Assembly (NCBI GenBank): GCA_965203865.1
Contig: OZ241916.1
Span: 992,001-1,056,000 of the forward strand
Direction: 5' to 3'
Source of the DNA: G965200765 sp965203865
GTDB taxonomy: Bacteria > Pseudomonadota > Gammaproteobacteria > Arenicellales > JAJDZL01
DNA: 64,000 bases
Shown: one piece after another, positions 61,092 through 64,000 of the stretch
Layout: each line of letters begins with the position of its first letter
Numbering within the stretch: position 1 is the stretch's first letter
Notes under the pieces: model-generated
Seen by the model: the letters and a program-made list of their open reading frames with translations, nothing else
Told to the model about the DNA's origin: nothing
The model's database searches: none
Position numbers and translations under genes: made by a program

Positions 61092-61850
61092 ATGAGCGAA
61101 ATAAAAATAGTAGGCGTGCTATTGTCGGATGAGGTTCGGCACCGGGCCCAACAAGTCGCTGATACGTACAATCTGCCAGTCCTTGAATCCTCAACTTCGG
61201 CACATTATGCAATTGTCGTTCGCTCAAGCAGACTGCAACTGATTGACTTGCATCAGCCAAGATTTCGCCCTGTTTTCGTTGATGTGAAAAGTGTTGCCAG
61301 ACTTGGCAAGAGGAATCTGCTTGGACGTGCTATCGGGAGTAAGACTATCAATGTAATTGACACTACTGGCGGACTTGGAAACGATGCGATGCTAATGGCG
61401 CGTATGGGATACAGGGTAACCGTTATCGAAAGGTCGCCTGCTATTGCAGCGATTCTGGCGGACGGAATATTAATATTCAACCGTCAAACTTCCGGTTGTA
61501 AAATTCATTTTGTTCATGGTGACGCAAAAAAACTTTTGCCTGAACTTTCAAATTCTCTTGGCACAGTGTTTATTGACCCTATGTATCCAGATGAGGGGCG
61601 CAAGCAGTCTGTGGGAGTATCGAGAAAGCGAACTGTTCTTAGGGACATTGTCGGAAACGACACAGACGCGAGGGAGTTGTTTGAAATTGCAATGTCAAGT
61701 AATGCCTCCCGAGTTGTCGTTAAAAGACCGAACTATGTAACGCCGATAAAACCTGAATTGATGTCACATAGCGTAAATGGAAAAATGGTGCGCTACGACG
61801 TGTATTTTACCCACGTAGCAAGCAAATCTAGATCAAATCAAGTGCCTTGA
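61092..61850 (+). CDS. rsmJ: 16S rRNA (guanine1516-N2)-methyltransferase
   Basis: 252 residues. The SAM-binding motif is VIDTTGGLGNDAML, with VIERSP as the acidic loop and the catalytic FIDPMYPD (D-P-M-Y-P). The RKQSVGVSRKR and VVKRP blocks are typical of RsmJ. Its last 13 bases overlap the convergent valS end. Confidence 0.93.
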   Translation: MSEIKIVGVLLSDEVRHRAQQVADTYNLPVLESSTSAHYAIVVRSSRLQLIDLHQPRFRPVFVDVKSVARLGKRNLLGRAIGSKTINVIDTTGGLGNDAMLMARMGYRVTVIERSPAIAAILADGILIFNRQTSGCKIHFVHGDAKKLLPELSNSLGTVFIDPMYPDEGRKQSVGVSRKRTVLRDIVGNDTDARELFEIAMSSNASRVVVKRPNYVTPIKPELMSHSVNGKMVRYDVYFTHVASKSRSNQVP

Positions 61851-64000
61851 AGCGAATCATACTTGCGCTTTAATTCAGTTAAAGTTTTTTGGTTGTCTAC
61901 CAGGCGCGACCGTTCTTTCTCAACAACCTCATCTGGAGCTTTGGCAACAAACTGGGGATTATTCAGTTTATTTTCCGATCTATGGACTAGTTTGTGGACT
62001 TCTTCAATCGTTTTTTGCAGTTTTTTGATTTGCTGTGCGCTGTTTTCAGAAGACTGAATTTTTACTATAACTTTCATGTCGCCCACCAAGAAACTCGTGG
62101 GTTCAATTTGATCTGATGCCTCTACTTGCTGTATTTCAATGGATTCCAACTTGGCCAGTTTTATAATAATTGCTTGATTTTGCTCCAATTTTTTGGTGTC
62201 AGCTTCTGAAGCGTTGAGCAGAGCAGCTTGGACCGCCTGGTTTGGTTTCACGTTCATTTCACTTCGAATATTTCGAATTCCGGAAATCATAGACTTCATC
62301 CATTCCAATTCTTGCGTGGCATTGGAATTTTCTGGAATATTTCTGTAATCAACATAGGGTTGAATCATAATGGAGCCGACATTGCTGCTGCCTTGGTTGC
62401 TGCTTGCCTGGATACTTCGCCAAATTTCTTCTGTAATGAAAGGCATTATTGGGTGAAACATTCGTATGGCAGACTCCAGAACTTGAACCAGCGTTCGTCT
62501 CACTGAATCCTTCTCAACTTCCGATGTAGCCGCATCGTTGATTTTCACTTTGGCGATTTCAATGTACCAATCGCAGTATTCCCCCCATACAAATTGATAC
62601 ATATGATGAGCTGCAAGATCAAATCGATAACTTCCAAGTGCTTCTTCTACATTGTGCGCTGTCTTTCGCAATTCTGATACGATCCACTGTTCACTAGATG
62701 CTACACAGCAAAAATCGTCGTCCAAATTGAACTCTAGCCCCGCAATGTTCATGGAAACAAATCGGGCGGCATTCCACAGTTTGTTGCAGAAATTTCTGTA
62801 GCCCTCAATACGCTTCAAATCAAATCGAATATTTCGTCCCTGCGTGGCCAGACTGGCAATAGTCAAGCGCAATGCATCGGAACCATAGGCAGGAATTCCA
62901 TCTGGAAATTGTATCCGTGTTGCTTTTTCGATAGTGGGTGCCAGCCCCGGTTGCATTAGACCGGTTGTTCTTTTTTTTACGAGTGATTCAATATCGATAC
63001 CGTCAATTAAATCAAGCGGGTCTAATATATTTCCTTTTGATTTGGACATTTTTTGTCCATTGGCATCCCGAACAAGCCCATGTATATATACTTCGTTGAA
63101 TGGATGCTTGCCGGTAAATTTGATTCCGAACATAATCATTCGGGCAACCCAGAAAAATATAATGTCAAAGCCGGTAACGAGTACATTGGTTGTATAAAAA
63201 TTTTCAAGTTCAGGGGTTTGCTGTGGCCAGCCAAGAGTAGAGAAAGGCCAAAGAGCAGATGAAAACCAGGTATCCAGCACGTCTTCATCCTGCCGAAGTT
63301 GAACTTGTTGCAATCCTCGTGCTTCCTGTGCAAGTCGTTGTGCGTCATCTTCGCTTCTTGCAACATAAACATTGTCATTTTCGTCATACCATGCCGGAAT
63401 TCTGTGTCCCCACCAAATTTGTCTCGAAATGCACCAGTCCTCGATATTTTCCATCCACTCAAAATAGGTGCGGTCCCAATTTTTCGGAACAAATCGGATG
63501 GTACCGTCCCGAACGGCATCAATTGCCGGTTTTGCAAGAGGCCCGACTTTTACAAACCACTGGTCAGTAAGGTAGGGTTCAATGATTTGATTGGTTCTGT
63601 CTCCATGCGGTACGTTATAGATGTGGTCCTCCACTTTCTCCAGCAAGCCGCATTCTTGCAAATCTTCAACGATTTGTTCTCTTGCTTTAAACCTGTCTAA
63701 CCCGTGGTAAGCACTGTCAGGCAGATCTATTTTTGCATCCGGTGTCATTATGTTTATCGTATCCAGGGAATTGCGTTCGCCCACTTTAAAATCATTAAAA
63801 TCGTGGGCAGGCGTAACCTTCAGGCATCCAGTTCCAAATTCCGGGTCGACGTACTCGTCGGCGATAACAGGAATTTTACGTTTTACCAATGGCAGTTCCA
63901 CTTGCTTGCCAACCAGATGTGAGTACCGTGAATCATCTGGATGAACAGCAACGGCAGTGTCGCCCAGCATCGTTTCAGGTCGAGTTGTGGCGATTACCAA
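61838..64000 (-). CDS. valS: Valyl-tRNA synthetase, C-terminal 720 residues (cut by window edge)
   Basis: The visible part covers the editing domain (VIATTRPETMLGDTAVAVHP at the window edge), the second half of the catalytic domain with KMSKSKGN, the anticodon-binding helices and the C-terminal coiled-coil arm. About 230 N-terminal residues including the HIGH motif lie beyond 64000. It charges tRNA-Val. The 3' end overlaps rsmJ. Confidence 0.97.
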   Translation of the reverse strand: MVIATTRPETMLGDTAVAVHPDDSRYSHLVGKQVELPLVKRKIPVIADEYVDPEFGTGCLKVTPAHDFNDFKVGERNSLDTINIMTPDAKIDLPDSAYHGLDRFKAREQIVEDLQECGLLEKVEDHIYNVPHGDRTNQIIEPYLTDQWFVKVGPLAKPAIDAVRDGTIRFVPKNWDRTYFEWMENIEDWCISRQIWWGHRIPAWYDENDNVYVARSEDDAQRLAQEARGLQQVQLRQDEDVLDTWFSSALWPFSTLGWPQQTPELENFYTTNVLVTGFDIIFFWVARMIMFGIKFTGKHPFNEVYIHGLVRDANGQKMSKSKGNILDPLDLIDGIDIESLVKKRTTGLMQPGLAPTIEKATRIQFPDGIPAYGSDALRLTIASLATQGRNIRFDLKRIEGYRNFCNKLWNAARFVSMNIAGLEFNLDDDFCCVASSEQWIVSELRKTAHNVEEALGSYRFDLAAHHMYQFVWGEYCDWYIEIAKVKINDAATSEVEKDSVRRTLVQVLESAIRMFHPIMPFITEEIWRSIQASSNQGSSNVGSIMIQPYVDYRNIPENSNATQELEWMKSMISGIRNIRSEMNVKPNQAVQAALLNASEADTKKLEQNQAIIIKLAKLESIEIQQVEASDQIEPTSFLVGDMKVIVKIQSSENSAQQIKKLQKTIEEVHKLVHRSENKLNNPQFVAKAPDEVVEKERSRLVDNQKTLTELKRKYDSLQGT

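Overview
The window is a bacterial chromosome segment of moderately low GC (clearly AT-rich in most spacers). The gene order asd - fimV-like - truA - trpF - accD - folC - dedD-like (SPOR) - cvpA - purF, followed by lpxH and cysS, is the classical gammaproteobacterial arrangement. I therefore read it as a gammaproteobacterium, probably environmental or host-associated. No rRNA, tRNA or CRISPR array was recognised.

Layout. 1-1046: truncated IS256-type transposase. 1542-17519: catabolic block. It holds a minus-strand operon for CoA activation of an aromatic acid (benzoate-CoA ligase-like, 4-HBA-CoA-type thioesterase, maleylacetoacetate isomerase, aldehyde:ferredoxin oxidoreductase and a MoaD-like protein), an aromatic amino-acid decarboxylase, ETF-ubiquinone oxidoreductase, a DUF1989 protein, acyl-CoA enzymes, and phaJ-phaC for polyhydroxyalkanoate. 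17520-26450: accessory region with a membrane-anchored coiled-coil protein, an orphan endonuclease-like fragment, dehalogenase, nuclease-like protein, dioxygenase, a decayed HicBA pair, an unrecognised protein plus PIN toxin, a histidinol-phosphatase-like gene and gene relics. 26558-33133: one huge GC-rich Calx-beta repeat autotransporter-like surface protein with a 10-G tract near its start. 33848-48688: housekeeping cluster. 48689-51518: tandem cassettes with coiled-coil genes. 51664-56588: ilvBNC-psd-pssA. 56829-59612: two paralogous unknown proteins. 60180-64000: fabI, rsmJ, valS.

The main unexplained signal is a repeated insertion pattern. At three loci, small accessory modules sit directly behind a housekeeping gene, and a diverged copy of that gene's 3' tail lies on the far side. 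The loci are the HisN-like gene (two fossil tails at 22.4 and 23.2 kb), cysS (fossil tail at 51.4 kb) and, more weakly, truA (near 40.45 kb). The modules are HicBA, a novel protein + PIN pair, and three copies of a 1.1-1.4 kb cassette carrying a hendecad-repeat, membrane-anchored coiled-coil gene.

Each coiled-coil cassette also carries an element bounded by 18-bp inverted repeats. Its interior is inverted in one cassette relative to another, as expected of an invertible DNA switch or of a palindromic element that flips. All identity statements come from reading by eye; no search or alignment program was run.
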